From: Salipiger pentaromativorans | GTDB taxonomy: Bacteria; Pseudomonadota; Alphaproteobacteria; Rhodobacterales; Rhodobacteraceae | Reading direction: 5' to 3' | Assembly: GCF_024721115.1 (NCBI RefSeq) | Contig: NZ_JAMDHK010000002.1 | Span: forward strand, 248,001 to 312,000 | DNA length: 64,000 bases | Shown: positions 46,537-55,190 of the stretch, one piece after another | Numbering within the stretch: position 1 is the stretch's first letter | Layout of the letters: each line of letters begins with the position of its first letter | The notes under the pieces: model-generated | What the model was told of the DNA's origin: nothing | Database searches by the model: none | What the model saw: the letters and a program-made list of their open reading frames with translations, nothing else | Program-made: the position numbers and the translations under genes

Positions 46537-47400
46537 TCAGGGGCGCGTGGCGCTGAAAAGGTTCACCCGGGCGGGGATATGGCAGCCGTTTCCGTCGTCG
46601 AAGCGGCGGAACGCCTCTTTGACGCCCCGGTGAATCGCCGCGCGGTCGGCATCGGTGCCGCCCTTGTCGCGCAGATGGCGCGAGATCGGGCCGACGAACT
46701 GCGTCAGCTCCGCCGCCGCCTTATAGCCTTCGGGCACCTCCAGCGTCGTGTCGACGGTCTGTGCCGAGATATCCTTTGCCCCGGCCTCGGTCAGCAGGTC
46801 GATCACCCGGGCGGTATCGGCAAAGGCGGTGGGGCCGGGGCCGTGCGGATCGCCCGGGGCGGCCGGGCCCAGTCGCGCGACGGCAAGCTCCATGGGGATT
46901 CGGAACCAGGCGTTGTGCTCGGACGCGGCCCAGGCCGCAAAGACCAGCCGTCCGCCGGGGCGCAGATGCGCCAGGATGTTGCGGAAACCGGCGATGGGAT
47001 CGGCAAAGAACATCAGACCGATGCGCGACACGCAAAGATCGAAGGGCGCGCCCTCATGCGCCCAGGTCTGGGCGTCCGCCACCAGGAAATCGGGGGCGCA
47101 GATCTGCACCGCCTCGGCGCGGTCACGCCCGACCCCGATGAGCGGCGCCGAGATGTCGAGCCCCAGCACATAGCCCGCTTCGCCCACATGCTGCCCCGCC
47201 GCGATGGCCACCGCGCCGGCCCCGCAACCGATGTCGACCACCCGCTCGCCGGGCTGCGGCTGCGCGGCCTCCAGAACGATCCGGGTGAGGTTGTCGTGCA
47301 GCGTGTCCAGCTCGCGATGAAGCCGCACCCAGTGCTGCCCGGGGCCGCTGCTCCAGAAGGCTTCCTGCGCGGCATTCGGGGCGGTGTCTGTCTCAGCCAT
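46537..47400 (-). CDS. Class I SAM-dependent methyltransferase
   Basis: A 287-residue methyltransferase. Motif I is [18 protein letters not shown], with [16 protein letters not shown] as the acidic loop and [19 protein letters not shown] as motif II. Substrate is unknown. Its start at 47400 has GGGAG seven bases upstream, and the ribosome site reads CCAACAGGGAG, the exact complement of a segment of the candidate small RNA upstream. The frame extends 54 bases further but without a ribosome site. Confidence 0.85.
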   Translation of the reverse strand: MAETDTAPNAAQEAFWSSGPGQHWVRLHRELDTLHDNLTRIVLEAAQPQPGERVVDIGCGAGAVAIAAGQHVGEAGYVLGLDISAPLIGVGRDRAEAVQICAPDFLVADAQTWAHEGAPFDLCVSRIGLMFFADPIAGFRNILAHLRPGGRLVFAAWAASEHNAWFRIPMELAVARLGPAAPGDPHGPGPTAFADTARVIDLLTEAGAKDISAQTVDTTLEVPEGYKAAAELTQFVGPISRHLRDKGGTDADRAAIHRGVKEAFRRFDDGNGCHIPARVNLFSATRP

Positions 47401-47452
47401 GGCGAGTCTCCCTGTTGGCGCCAAGTCTACCCACGAATCCGGAGCCCGGCGC

Positions 47453-47545
47453 AAAAAAAAAGGCCGAGCACAAAGCTCGGCCGTAGTCCAACAGGGAGGT
47501 ATGAAGATGATGCGCGCTAGGGCGCTTCAACCTTCATCTGCCGAA
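47453..47545 (-). ncRNA. Candidate small RNA with anti-Shine-Dalgarno motif
   Basis: On the minus strand, a stem GATGAAG/CTTCATC-like hairpin (containing GCGC..GCGC) is followed by an unpaired ACCTCCCTGTTGGACTA and a strong intrinsic terminator: GGCCGAGC (47475-47482) pairs with GCTCGGCC (47462-47469), then nine T's. The 5' end near 47545 is a guess; TTGATC..ATATTC about 17 bp apart lies upstream. CUCCCUGUUGG is perfectly complementary (11 bases) to the ribosome site of the methyltransferase gene just downstream. The 3' end of a LysR mRNA or leader of a plus-strand peptide are alternatives. Confidence 0.45.
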
Positions 47546-47578
47546 TATGTTATCAGTTATGAGTCGATCAAGGACTAA
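47507..47578 (+). CDS. Possible 23-residue peptide, opposite strand of the small RNA candidate
   Basis: The plus strand has GGGAGG 7 bases before an ATG at 47507, followed by 23 codons (MMRARALQPSSAEYV and ISYESIKD) and TAA. An in-frame ATG at 47501 is too close to the ribosome site. The good ribosome site is the only support, and the same bases are explained by the small RNA on the other strand. Confidence 0.25.
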   Translation: MMRARALQPSSAEYVISYESIKD

Positions 47579-47641
47579 GATGCCGCAACCGCAGCATTTC
47601 CGGTATGCGTGTGGCGCATGCCCCACACTTTTTGCGCGAAA

Positions 47642-48547
47642 TCAGTCCGCGCCCATCGCCCGAAGTTGCCGGCGATGGGCAAAGATCTCGTCCTGCACGA
47701 AGTCGCGGAAGGCGGCCACGCGCTTGGAATGACGCAATTCTTCCGGGTAGGCGAGAAAGACCGGCACCTCGGTGCTTTCGACATCGGGCAGCACCCGGAT
47801 CATCGAGGGGAAGTCCTCGATGATGTAATCGGGCAGCACGCCGATCCCGAGATTTGCGATCACCGACTGGAGCACACCGAAGTAATTGTTCACCGTCAGC
47901 GCGGTCTTGATGTCGTAGGTCAGCAGCTCCTGCACCAGCAGCTTGCCGGCGCTGACCTGGGCCGAGGCGGGATTCTGGCAGATCAGCCGGTGCTCCGAGA
48001 GCTCGTCCAGCGTCTGCGGCTCGCCGCGCTGCGCGATATAGTCGGGCGCGGCATACATGCGCATCTTGACCGACATCAGCCGCTTGCGGATCAGGTCCGC
48101 TTGGCTGGGTTCCTTCATGCGGATCGCCACATCGGCCTCGCGCATGGGCAGGTCGAGCACGCGCTCTTCCAGCATCAGGTCGATCTTGAGATCGGGGTAT
48201 TTCTCGTAGAGCTTGGTCAGGCGGGGGGCCAGCCACAGCACGCCGAACCCGTGGGTGGTGGTGACCTTGAGCTCGCCGAACACCTCCTCCTCGCTGTCGC
48301 GGATGCGCGCGGTGGCGGCGTCGATGCGTTTGACCATGGCGGCGGTGGCGTCGAACAGCAGCTCGCCCTGTTCGGTGAGAATCAGCCCGCGGGCATGACG
48401 GTGGAACAGCGTCGTGTTGAGCGATTCCTCCAGCGAGCGGATCTGCCGTGACACGGCCGATTGCGACAGATGCAGGGCGTCGCCCGCATGGGTCAGACTG
48501 CCGGCATCGGCCACCGCGTGAAAGATTCTTAGCTTGTCCCAGTCCAT
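47642..48547 (-). CDS. LysR family transcriptional regulator
   Basis: A 301-residue LysR-type regulator: helix-turn-helix MDWDKLRIFHAVADAGSLTHAGDALHLSQSAVSRQIRSLEE, and effector domain with FGELKVTTTHGFGVLWLAPRL and LIRKRLMSVKMRMYAAPDYI. It is divergent from the indolepyruvate oxidoreductase gene with 165 bases between, the classic LysR arrangement, so it may control that gene. An ATG 14 codons upstream is in frame, but MDWDKLR is the canonical start. The terminator 160 bases beyond its stop belongs to the small RNA candidate. Confidence 0.9.
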   Translation of the reverse strand: MDWDKLRIFHAVADAGSLTHAGDALHLSQSAVSRQIRSLEESLNTTLFHRHARGLILTEQGELLFDATAAMVKRIDAATARIRDSEEEVFGELKVTTTHGFGVLWLAPRLTKLYEKYPDLKIDLMLEERVLDLPMREADVAIRMKEPSQADLIRKRLMSVKMRMYAAPDYIAQRGEPQTLDELSEHRLICQNPASAQVSAGKLLVQELLTYDIKTALTVNNYFGVLQSVIANLGIGVLPDYIIEDFPSMIRVLPDVESTEVPVFLAYPEELRHSKRVAAFRDFVQDEIFAHRRQLRAMGAD

Positions 48548-48712
48548 AGCTTTACCAATTCCGGATTGCGGGCCCTGTATACGACACAATGCACTAATGG
48601 GAACCTATGGTTTCGTAAGCGGGCAAATTCACGAAAAATTCCCTGTTATGGTCAGCTATTTTGACCTATTCTTGCGCTATACTGCCCAAGTGATGAGCGT
48701 TGGGAGGCGCAC

Positions 48713-51700
48713 ATGACCAAGCAAGACATCTCACTCGACGACCGCTTCAACCTTGAGAAGAGCCCGGTGCTGCTGAACGGCACCCAGGCCCTGGTCCGGC
48801 TGATGTTGATCCAGAAGGCGCGCGACCGCGCGGCGGGGCTCAACACCGCGGGGTTCGTGACCGGCTATCGCGGTTCGCCGCTGGGCGCGGTGGATATCCA
48901 GATGCACCGCGCGGAAAAGTCTTTGAAGGCCAATGACATTCTCTTTCAGGAAGGGCTGAACGAGGATCTGGCGGCCACCGCGCTCTGGGGCTCGCAGCAG
49001 GCCGAGCTGCGTGGCGAAGGCAGGTTCGACGGGGTCTTCGGGCTCTGGTACGGCAAGGGGCCGGGGGTGGACCGTTCGGGCGATGTGATGCGCCACGCCA
49101 ATATGGCGGGCACGTCGAAACATGGCGGCGTGCTGATGGCGATGGGCGACGACCATACCGGCGAAAGCTCGACGGTGCTGCACCAGTCGGAATGGGCGCT
49201 GGTCGATGCCTATATGCCGGTGGTCTCGCCGGCGGGCGTTCAGGAGGTGCTGGATTACGGCGTCTACGGCTATGCGCTGTCGCGGTTCGCCGGGGTCTGG
49301 GTCGGGCTGAAGACCATGAAGGACACGGTCGAGGCCACGGCGGTGGTCGATGGCCGCGCCGACCGGATGTCCCTGGTCGTGCCCGAGTTCGACATGCCGC
49401 CGGGCGGGCTGAACATCCGGCTTGGCGACACGCCGCACACGCAGGAAGCGCGGATCATCGACTACAAGCGCTTTGCGGCAGAGGCGTTTTCGCATGCCAA
49501 CCGCATGGACAGGCGCGTCTGGGGCAAGCCCGGCGCCAAGATCGGCTTTGTCGCGGCGGGCAAGAACTGGCTCGATCTGCAACATGCGCTGGCGCTTCTG
49601 GGCATCGACGAGGCCGAGGCCGAGCGGCTGGGCATCACCACCTACAAGGTCGGGCAGGTCTTTCCGCTGGACATGCGCGGCTTTCACGACTGGGCCGAGG
49701 GGCTCGACCTCATCGTGGTGGTCGAGGAAAAGCGCAAGCTCATCGAGGTGCAGGTCAAGGAGGCGATCTTTGACGACCGCCGGGGCCGGCGGGTCTATGG
49801 CTGGCACAAGGGCGGCGGCGCGGGCTCGATGCACGGGCCGGAGCTGTTCCAGACCAAATCGGCGCTCGACCCGATCATGATCGCCGAGCGGCTGGGCACC
49901 ATTCTCATCGAGGAAGGCCGCAGCACCGACCGCATCAAGGCGGCGATGCAATCGCTTGACGAGGCCCGGAAATCGGACAACGCCGAGGACATCGCGGCGC
50001 GGCTTCCCTATTTCTGTTCCGGCTGCCCGCACAACAGCTCGACCAAGGTGCCCGAGGGCAGCCGCGCCTATGCGGGGATCGGCTGTCACTACATGGTGCA
50101 GTGGATGGATCGCGAGACCACGGGCTTCACCCATATGGGCGGCGAAGGGGCGAACTGGATCGGCGAGGCACCGTTTTCGACCCGCAAGCATGTGTTCCAG
50201 AACCTCGGCGACGGCACGTACAACCATTCCGGCGTGCAGGCGATCCGCGCGGCGCTCGCTGCGGGCACCACCATCACCTACAAGATCCTCTTCAACGATG
50301 CCGTGGCGATGACCGGCGGACAGGCGAATGAAGGCGGGCTCACCGCCGACCGCATCGCCCATGAGCTGACCGCCATGGGGGTCAAAAACCTCGCCGTGGT
50401 CTATGACGAGAAGGAAGAGATCGACTTCGGGAAGTTCCCGCAGGGTATTGAAAAGCATGAGCGTTCCGAGATGGACGCGGTGCAGAAGCGCTTTGCCGGG
50501 ATCGAGGGCGTGTCGGCCATCGTCTATATCCAGACCTGTGCCGCCGAAAAGCGCCGCCGCCGCAAGCGCGGCACCTTTCCCGACCCGGACAAGCGGGTGT
50601 TCATCAACACCGATGTCTGCGAGGGCTGCGGCGATTGCGGGGTGCAGTCGAACTGCGTCTCCATCGTGCCGGCGGAAACCGAACTGGGCCGCAAACGTGC
50701 CATCGACCAGTCGAGCTGCAACAAGGATTTCTCATGCCTGAAAGGGTTTTGCCCGTCCTTCGTCACGCTGGAGGGGGCAAAGATCCGCAAGGCGGAAACC
50801 GCGTCGCTGGATCTTCCGCACCTGCCGATGCCCAAGCTGCCGAAGATCGACGGCACCCATAACGTGGTGATCACCGGGGTCGGCGGCACCGGCGTGGTGA
50901 CCATCGGTGCGGTGCTGGCGCAGGCGGCGCAGATCGCCGGCCTGGGCGCGGGCATGATGGAGATGGCGGGGCTCGCGCAGAAGGGCGGCGCGGTGCATAT
51001 TCACCTGCGGCTGGCCAAACGCCCCGAGGACATCTCGGCGGTGCGCGTGGCCATCGGCGAGGCCGATGCGCTGATCGGCGGCGATCTGGTGGTGAGCGCC
51101 GGGGCCAAGACGCTGGGTCTGACCCGCGCGGGCCGCACCGGCGCGGTGGTCAACAGCCACGAGATCATCACCGGCGAGTTCACCCGCGACACCGAGTTCG
51201 CGCTGCCCTTCGACCGGCTGAAACTGGCGCTGGAGGCGCGTCTGCGCGCCCGTGTGATGCTGTTCGACGCGACCGAGCTGGCGCGCGCGACGCTGGGCGA
51301 CTCGATCTTTTCCAACATGATGATCCTTGGCGCCGCCTGGCAGCGGGGGCTCGTGCCGCTGCCACATGACGCGATCACCGAGGCGGTGCGCCTCAACGGC
51401 GCGGCGGTGGAGCGCAACCTGCGCGCCTTCGAGATCGGCCGCTGGGCGGTGCTGCACCCGGAAGAGGCGGCGCGGCTGGCCGCGCCGAAACTTGTCGAGA
51501 AACCCAGGACGCTGGAGCAGAAGATCGCCTTCCGCGAGAACCATCTGATCGCCTATCAGGGCAAGCGGCTGGCAAAGCGCTATCGTCGGATGCTTGACCG
51601 GATCGAGGATCCGCGACTCCGTGAGGCCGTGGCAAAAGGCTATCACAAGCTCTTGACCTACAAGGATGAATACGAGGTCGCGCGGCTGCATCTCGCAACC

Positions 51701-52135
51701 CGGGAGAAGGCGCGGGCGAGTTTCGAGGACGGGTTCCGGATGTCCTTTCACCTGGCGCCGCCGCTGCTTTCGAAGACCGGCGCCGACGGGCGTCCGGTGA
51801 AAAAGCAATATGGCGAAGGGATGCTGCGGGCCTTCCGCCTTCTGGCACGGATGAAGGGGCTGCGCGGCACGCCGCTCGACCCGTTCGGACGCACCGCCGA
51901 GCGCCGGATGGAGCGGGCGCTGATCGCGCAATACGAGCGCGACATGGACGAGATCCTGCCGCATGTGACGCCGGAAACCCTCGAACCCGCCGTGGCGCTG
52001 GCGGCGCTGCCGCTGAGCATCCGGGGCTTCGGCCCGGTCAAGGAGGCCAACGAACGCGAGGCCGCCAAGCGCCGCGAAGAGCTGCTGGCGGCGATCCGCG
52101 CCGGCGGGGCGCCTCTGGCGCGCGCGGCGGAATAG
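48713..52135 (+). CDS. Indolepyruvate ferredoxin oxidoreductase (fused alpha-beta, pyruvate ferredoxin oxidoreductase superfamily)
   Basis: A 1140-residue single-chain enzyme that oxidatively decarboxylates indolepyruvate and related 2-ketoacids with ferredoxin and thiamine diphosphate. The N-terminal pyrimidine-binding domain contains NTAGFVTGYRGSPLGAVD. The ThDP/Mg motif occurs in the middle (PYFCSGCPHNSST, then GGEGANWIGEAPF..NLGDGTYNHSGVQAIRAA). A ferredoxin-type cysteine cluster follows (NTDVCEGCGDCGVQSNCVS). The gamma-type region is GVGGTGVVTIGAVLAQAAQIAG. The C-terminal DUF6537-type extension (about residues 940-1140) is seen in proteobacterial fused enzymes. It is divergent from a LysR regulator and ends before murI. 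Confidence 0.9.
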   Translation: MTKQDISLDDRFNLEKSPVLLNGTQALVRLMLIQKARDRAAGLNTAGFVTGYRGSPLGAVDIQMHRAEKSLKANDILFQEGLNEDLAATALWGSQQAELRGEGRFDGVFGLWYGKGPGVDRSGDVMRHANMAGTSKHGGVLMAMGDDHTGESSTVLHQSEWALVDAYMPVVSPAGVQEVLDYGVYGYALSRFAGVWVGLKTMKDTVEATAVVDGRADRMSLVVPEFDMPPGGLNIRLGDTPHTQEARIIDYKRFAAEAFSHANRMDRRVWGKPGAKIGFVAAGKNWLDLQHALALLGIDEAEAERLGITTYKVGQVFPLDMRGFHDWAEGLDLIVVVEEKRKLIEVQVKEAIFDDRRGRRVYGWHKGGGAGSMHGPELFQTKSALDPIMIAERLGTILIEEGRSTDRIKAAMQSLDEARKSDNAEDIAARLPYFCSGCPHNSSTKVPEGSRAYAGIGCHYMVQWMDRETTGFTHMGGEGANWIGEAPFSTRKHVFQNLGDGTYNHSGVQAIRAALAAGTTITYKILFNDAVAMTGGQANEGGLTADRIAHELTAMGVKNLAVVYDEKEEIDFGKFPQGIEKHERSEMDAVQKRFAGIEGVSAIVYIQTCAAEKRRRRKRGTFPDPDKRVFINTDVCEGCGDCGVQSNCVSIVPAETELGRKRAIDQSSCNKDFSCLKGFCPSFVTLEGAKIRKAETASLDLPHLPMPKLPKIDGTHNVVITGVGGTGVVTIGAVLAQAAQIAGLGAGMMEMAGLAQKGGAVHIHLRLAKRPEDISAVRVAIGEADALIGGDLVVSAGAKTLGLTRAGRTGAVVNSHEIITGEFTRDTEFALPFDRLKLALEARLRARVMLFDATELARATLGDSIFSNMMILGAAWQRGLVPLPHDAITEAVRLNGAAVERNLRAFEIGRWAVLHPEEAARLAAPKLVEKPRTLEQKIAFRENHLIAYQGKRLAKRYRRMLDRIEDPRLREAVAKGYHKLLTYKDEYEVARLHLATREKARASFEDGFRMSFHLAPPLLSKTGADGRPVKKQYGEGMLRAFRLLARMKGLRGTPLDPFGRTAERRMERALIAQYERDMDEILPHVTPETLEPAVALAALPLSIRGFGPVKEANEREAAKRREELLAAIRAGGAPLARAAE

Positions 52136-52238
52136 ACCCGCGGCGTCTGTCGGAATGGATTTTTCCGGCAAAGCCCCGTAAGAGCAGACCACGCCGCGCC
52201 CGAGTCGTGCGGCGCAACGACCGGCAGGAGGCAGGCGC

Positions 52239-53051
52239 ATGGCGGTAGGTGTGTTCGATTCGGGGCTGGGCGGGCTCACGGTGCTGGATGCGGTGAGCAG
52301 GAAGCTCCCCGAGGTGCCCTTTGTGTATTTCGCCGACAGCGCCCATGCGCCCTATGGGGTGCGGGATGCGGATGACATCTACAACCTGACCACCGCCGCC
52401 GTCGAACGGCTGTGGGAGGCCGGCTGCGATCTGGTGATCCTCGCCTGCAACACCGCCAGCGCCGCCGCGCTGCGCCGGATGCAGGAAAGCTGGATCCCCC
52501 GTGACAAGCGCGTGCTGGGGGTCTTCGTGCCGCTGATCGAGGCGCTGACCGAACGGCAATGGGGCGACAACTCGCCCCCGCGCGAGGTGGGGGTGCAGCA
52601 TGTGGCGCTGTTTGCCACGCCCGCTACCGTGCGCAGCCGCGCCTTCCAGCGCGAGCTGGCGTTCCGCGCCATCGGCGTGGATGTCGAGGCGCAGGCCTGC
52701 GGCGGTCTGGTCGATGCCATCGAGGAAGGCGACATGATCCTCGCCGAAGCGCTGGTGCGCAGCCATGTGGACGCGCTCAAGCGCAAGATGCCGGAACCCG
52801 AGGCGGCGATCCTCGGTTGCACCCATTACCCGCTGATGCAGGAGGTGTTCCAGGAGGCGCTGGGGGCCGATGTGGCGGTTTATTCGCAGGCCAATCTGGT
52901 GGCGGATTCGCTGGCCGATTACCTGGTGCGCCATCCCGACATGCTGGGCCCGGGGACGGAAAGCCGGTTTCTGACCACCGGCGATCCGCGCAGGGTCTCG
53001 GGCCATGCCACCCGGTTTCTCAAGCGCGAGATCACCTTCGAGGCGGCCTGA
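52239..53051 (+). CDS. murI: Glutamate racemase
   Basis: Makes D-glutamate for peptidoglycan. The 270-residue protein has both catalytic cysteines: Cys70 in [13 protein letters not shown] and Cys194 in [10 protein letters not shown]. The N-terminal signature is [16 protein letters not shown], and [11 protein letters not shown] follows. The start has AGGAGG a few bases upstream. It stands between the oxidoreductase gene and ccmE, all on one strand, but with gaps of about 100 bases, so each may have its own promoter. Confidence 0.95.
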   Translation: MAVGVFDSGLGGLTVLDAVSRKLPEVPFVYFADSAHAPYGVRDADDIYNLTTAAVERLWEAGCDLVILACNTASAAALRRMQESWIPRDKRVLGVFVPLIEALTERQWGDNSPPREVGVQHVALFATPATVRSRAFQRELAFRAIGVDVEAQACGGLVDAIEEGDMILAEALVRSHVDALKRKMPEPEAAILGCTHYPLMQEVFQEALGADVAVYSQANLVADSLADYLVRHPDMLGPGTESRFLTTGDPRRVSGHATRFLKREITFEAA

Positions 53052-53173
53052 CCGGCGGGCAGCCGCGTCAGGGCGCCGCAATGTGATCTGTTTCACTTAC
53101 ATCCGCGCCGGCAAATGCCATATAGTAACGAACGATAAAGCCATGCCGCAGAGTCACGTCAGGAGGAGATGAC

Positions 53174-53623
53174 ATGTCGCTCAAGTCGCTGAAAAAGCAG
53201 CGCCGCATTCAGGTGGTCGCGCTGGCTGCGGTGGCGCTGGTGGTGTCCACCGCATTGATCGGTTACGCCATGCGCGACGGCATCAACTTTTTCCGCTCGC
53301 CGAGCCAGGTGATGGAGGAGCCGCCGCAGCCGACCGAGACCTTCCGCATCGGCGGTCTGGTCGAGGAGGGCTCGCTGATCCGGGGCGACGGGCACGAGAT
53401 CCGCTTCAACGTCACCGATGGCGGCGCCACGGTGCCGGTGGTCTTTGCCGGGGTGCTGCCGGACCTGTTTTCGGAAAACCAGGGCATGGTGGGCACCGGC
53501 CGCTACGAGGACGGGGTGTTCCGCGCCTCCGAGATTCTCGCCAAGCATGACGAGACCTATATGCCGAAAGAGGTCATGGACGCGCTGAAGGAGCAGGGGG
53601 TTTATAAGGATCCGAACAGCTAG
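53174..53623 (+). CDS. ccmE: Cytochrome c maturation protein CcmE
   Basis: The periplasmic heme chaperone of c-type cytochrome maturation. The 149-residue protein has a single N-terminal membrane anchor (about residues 14-32), an OB-fold (GGLVEEGSLIRGDGHEIRFNVTDGGATVPVVFAGVLPDLF) and the covalent heme-binding histidine in LAKHDETYMP. AGGAGGAG lies just upstream of the ATG. The other ccm genes are not in the window. Confidence 0.95.
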   Translation: MSLKSLKKQRRIQVVALAAVALVVSTALIGYAMRDGINFFRSPSQVMEEPPQPTETFRIGGLVEEGSLIRGDGHEIRFNVTDGGATVPVVFAGVLPDLFSENQGMVGTGRYEDGVFRASEILAKHDETYMPKEVMDALKEQGVYKDPNS

Positions 53624-53655
53624 GCGCGGGTTCGGACCCTCCTGAAGCGATGCGG

Positions 53656-53681
53656 GGCGCGCCGGTGCGGCGCGCCTTTTT
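53656..53681 (+). terminator. Intrinsic terminator of ccmE
   Basis: GGCGCGCCG (53656-53664) pairs with CGGCGCGCC (53668-53676) across GTG, followed by TTTTT. Confidence 0.9.
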
Positions 53682-53699
53682 GCGTTTTCCGCCCGCGGT

Positions 53700-54203
53700 T
53701 TACCTCAGCGGCATCTCGAAAAAGCACAGCGCCTCGGCCTCGCCCGGGGCGTAGGTCGCATAGGGGCCGCGTTCGCGGAACCCCATCGCGGCGTAAAGCG
53801 CGCGGGCGGCATGCAGCGTCTTCATCGTGTCGAGCAGGGCGCGGCTCTGGCCGCGTGCCCGGGCGCGCGTCAGAAGCTCCTGCACCAGCGCGCGGGCGGC
53901 GCCGCGCCCACGCCCCTCCGGCGCCACATAGACCCGCTTGATCTCGCAGCTTCCGTCGGCCAGCGCATGCGACATGGCGCAGCCCACGGGCCTGTCTCCG
54001 GCCAGCGCCAGAAGCACCGCGTCATGGCCTTCGGGCAGGCGGGCCAGGGTCTCGGCATAGGCGGCTTCAGGGTAGAAGCTGTCGACCAGCACACGCCCCA
54101 TCGGGTCGTGTTCGGCAAGGTGCCGGCGGTAGTCCATGCACAGGGCGCGTACCGCCGCGAGCTCTTCTGCCGTATGGGCGTCGCGAATCTCGATCCTGGC
54201 CAT
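53700..54203 (-). CDS. GNAT family N-acetyltransferase
   Basis: A 167-residue GNAT acetyltransferase. The acetyl-CoA-binding motif A is EIKRVYVAPEGRGRGAARALVQELL (RGRGxA), and the C-terminal LYAAMGFRERGPY is motif B. Substrate unknown. MARIEIRDAHTAEELAAVRAL begins at the ATG at 54203; the frame upstream is antisense to bolA/grxD. It faces ccmE tail to tail. Confidence 0.88.
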   Translation of the reverse strand: MARIEIRDAHTAEELAAVRALCMDYRRHLAEHDPMGRVLVDSFYPEAAYAETLARLPEGHDAVLLALAGDRPVGCAMSHALADGSCEIKRVYVAPEGRGRGAARALVQELLTRARARGQSRALLDTMKTLHAARALYAAMGFRERGPYATYAPGEAEALCFFEMPLR

Positions 54204-54243
54204 CCGATCGTCTTTCCCTGTCGTTTCGGCTGCGCCCAAACGG

Positions 54244-54269
54244 AAAAAAGCAGCCCTTGGGCTGCTTTT
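54244..54269. terminator. Bidirectional terminator between grxD and the GNAT gene
   Basis: AAAAGCAGCCC (54246-54256) and GGGCTGCTTTT (54259-54269) form a perfect stem with a two-base loop and A/T-rich ends, 27 bp beyond the grxD stop. Confidence 0.88.
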
Positions 54270-54295
54270 CCCGCGCGCCGGGGGCTTGGGAGCCC

Positions 54296-54658
54296 TCAGG
54301 CGTTGGCTTCGCGGATCTTCTCGGCGGCGTCCTTGTTGTAGCTGACGCCGTTCTCCTCGAAGAGCTGGTCCAGCTCGCCCGACAGCGTCATCTCGGTGAT
54401 GATGTCGCAGCCGCCGACAAATTCGCCCTTCACATAGAGCTGCGGGATGGTCGGCCAGTCGGAATAGTCCTTGATGCCCTGGCGGATCATGTCGTCTGCC
54501 AGCACGTTCACATCGAGGAAATCGACCCCCATGTAATTCAGCACCCCGGCAACGCGGCTCGAGAACCCGCATTGCGGCATGGTCTTGGTGCCCTTCATGT
54601 AGAGCACCACGTCATTGGCTTTCACCGTGTCTTCAATCGTCGTCTTCGCGTCGGTCAT
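54296..54658 (-). CDS. grxD: Monothiol glutaredoxin Grx4
   Basis: A 120-residue monothiol glutaredoxin with the CGFS active site in [18 protein letters not shown] and the glutathione-binding [23 protein letters not shown] glutaredoxins carry and sense [2Fe-2S] clusters in complex with BolA proteins. The bolA gene lies two genes upstream on the same strand, making a Grx4-BolA unit. A bidirectional terminator follows. Confidence 0.95.
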   Translation of the reverse strand: MTDAKTTIEDTVKANDVVLYMKGTKTMPQCGFSSRVAGVLNYMGVDFLDVNVLADDMIRQGIKDYSDWPTIPQLYVKGEFVGGCDIITEMTLSGELDQLFEENGVSYNKDAAEKIREANA

Positions 54659-54688
54659 CTCTGTCTCGCTTTCATCGGAAAATCAGTC

Positions 54689-54868
54689 TCAATCGCCGCC
54701 GCCGTCCGAGCTGCCGCCGCCATCCGAGGCGATCCACCAACCCGGATCCCGCCCGTCCGCCGCGCTGCCACGCCGGCGGCGCGGCGCGCGGGGCCAGGAG
54801 ATCCAGACCGCAAGCCCCAGGATCAGCGCGGCAATGCCGATCCCGGAAAGGAGCTCGGCGGCGGACAT
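54689..54868 (-). CDS. Small single-pass membrane protein between bolA and grxD
   Basis: A 59-residue product reading MSAAELLSGIGIAALILGLA.. (one hydrophobic helix, residues about 5-24), then a basic cluster (PRAPRRRR), and a tail DGGGSSDGGGD rich in Gly, Ser and Asp. GGAG stands four bases upstream of the ATG, which lies one base after the bolA stop. The coupling to bolA and grxD is strong positional evidence. No family recognised. Confidence 0.72.
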   Translation of the reverse strand: MSAAELLSGIGIAALILGLAVWISWPRAPRRRRGSAADGRDPGWWIASDGGGSSDGGGD

Positions 54869-54869
54869 C

Positions 54870-55112
54870 TCACTCCGGCGCCTTGGTGGTCAGCGCCAGC
54901 GCGTGCAGGTCGCCGTGGTTGCCGTCCATCTTGCCCTTGAGCGCCGCATAGACGGCGCGTTGCTGCTGGACGCGGTTCTTGCCACGAAAACTCTCGTCGA
55001 TCACCTCGGCGGCATAGTGATTGCCGTCGCCCGCAAGGTCGGTGATGGTGATCTTTGCATCGGGAAAGGCGGCACGGATGAGCTGCTCGATCTCCGTCGC
55101 TTCGATGGCCAT
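54870..55112 (-). CDS. BolA family protein (IbaG/YrbA type)
   Basis: An 80-residue BolA-domain protein: IEQLIRAAFPDAKITITDLAGDGNHYAAEVIDESFRGKNRVQQQRAVYAALKGKM. The RxxxHRxVYxxL-type region with the conserved histidine appears in degenerate form (QQQRAVYAAL). The IbaG/YrbA-type member pairs with CGFS glutaredoxin to bind Fe-S clusters. It heads the bolA-small membrane protein-grxD transcription unit. Confidence 0.9.
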   Translation of the reverse strand: MAIEATEIEQLIRAAFPDAKITITDLAGDGNHYAAEVIDESFRGKNRVQQQRAVYAALKGKMDGNHGDLHALALTTKAPE

Positions 55113-55190
55113 GTGGCGAAACTCCGCTGTCTGTATCGTCTCAGACAGATGTAAGCCCGGTGCCGCGCAGGCGCAAGCGCGCCGCGCGGG

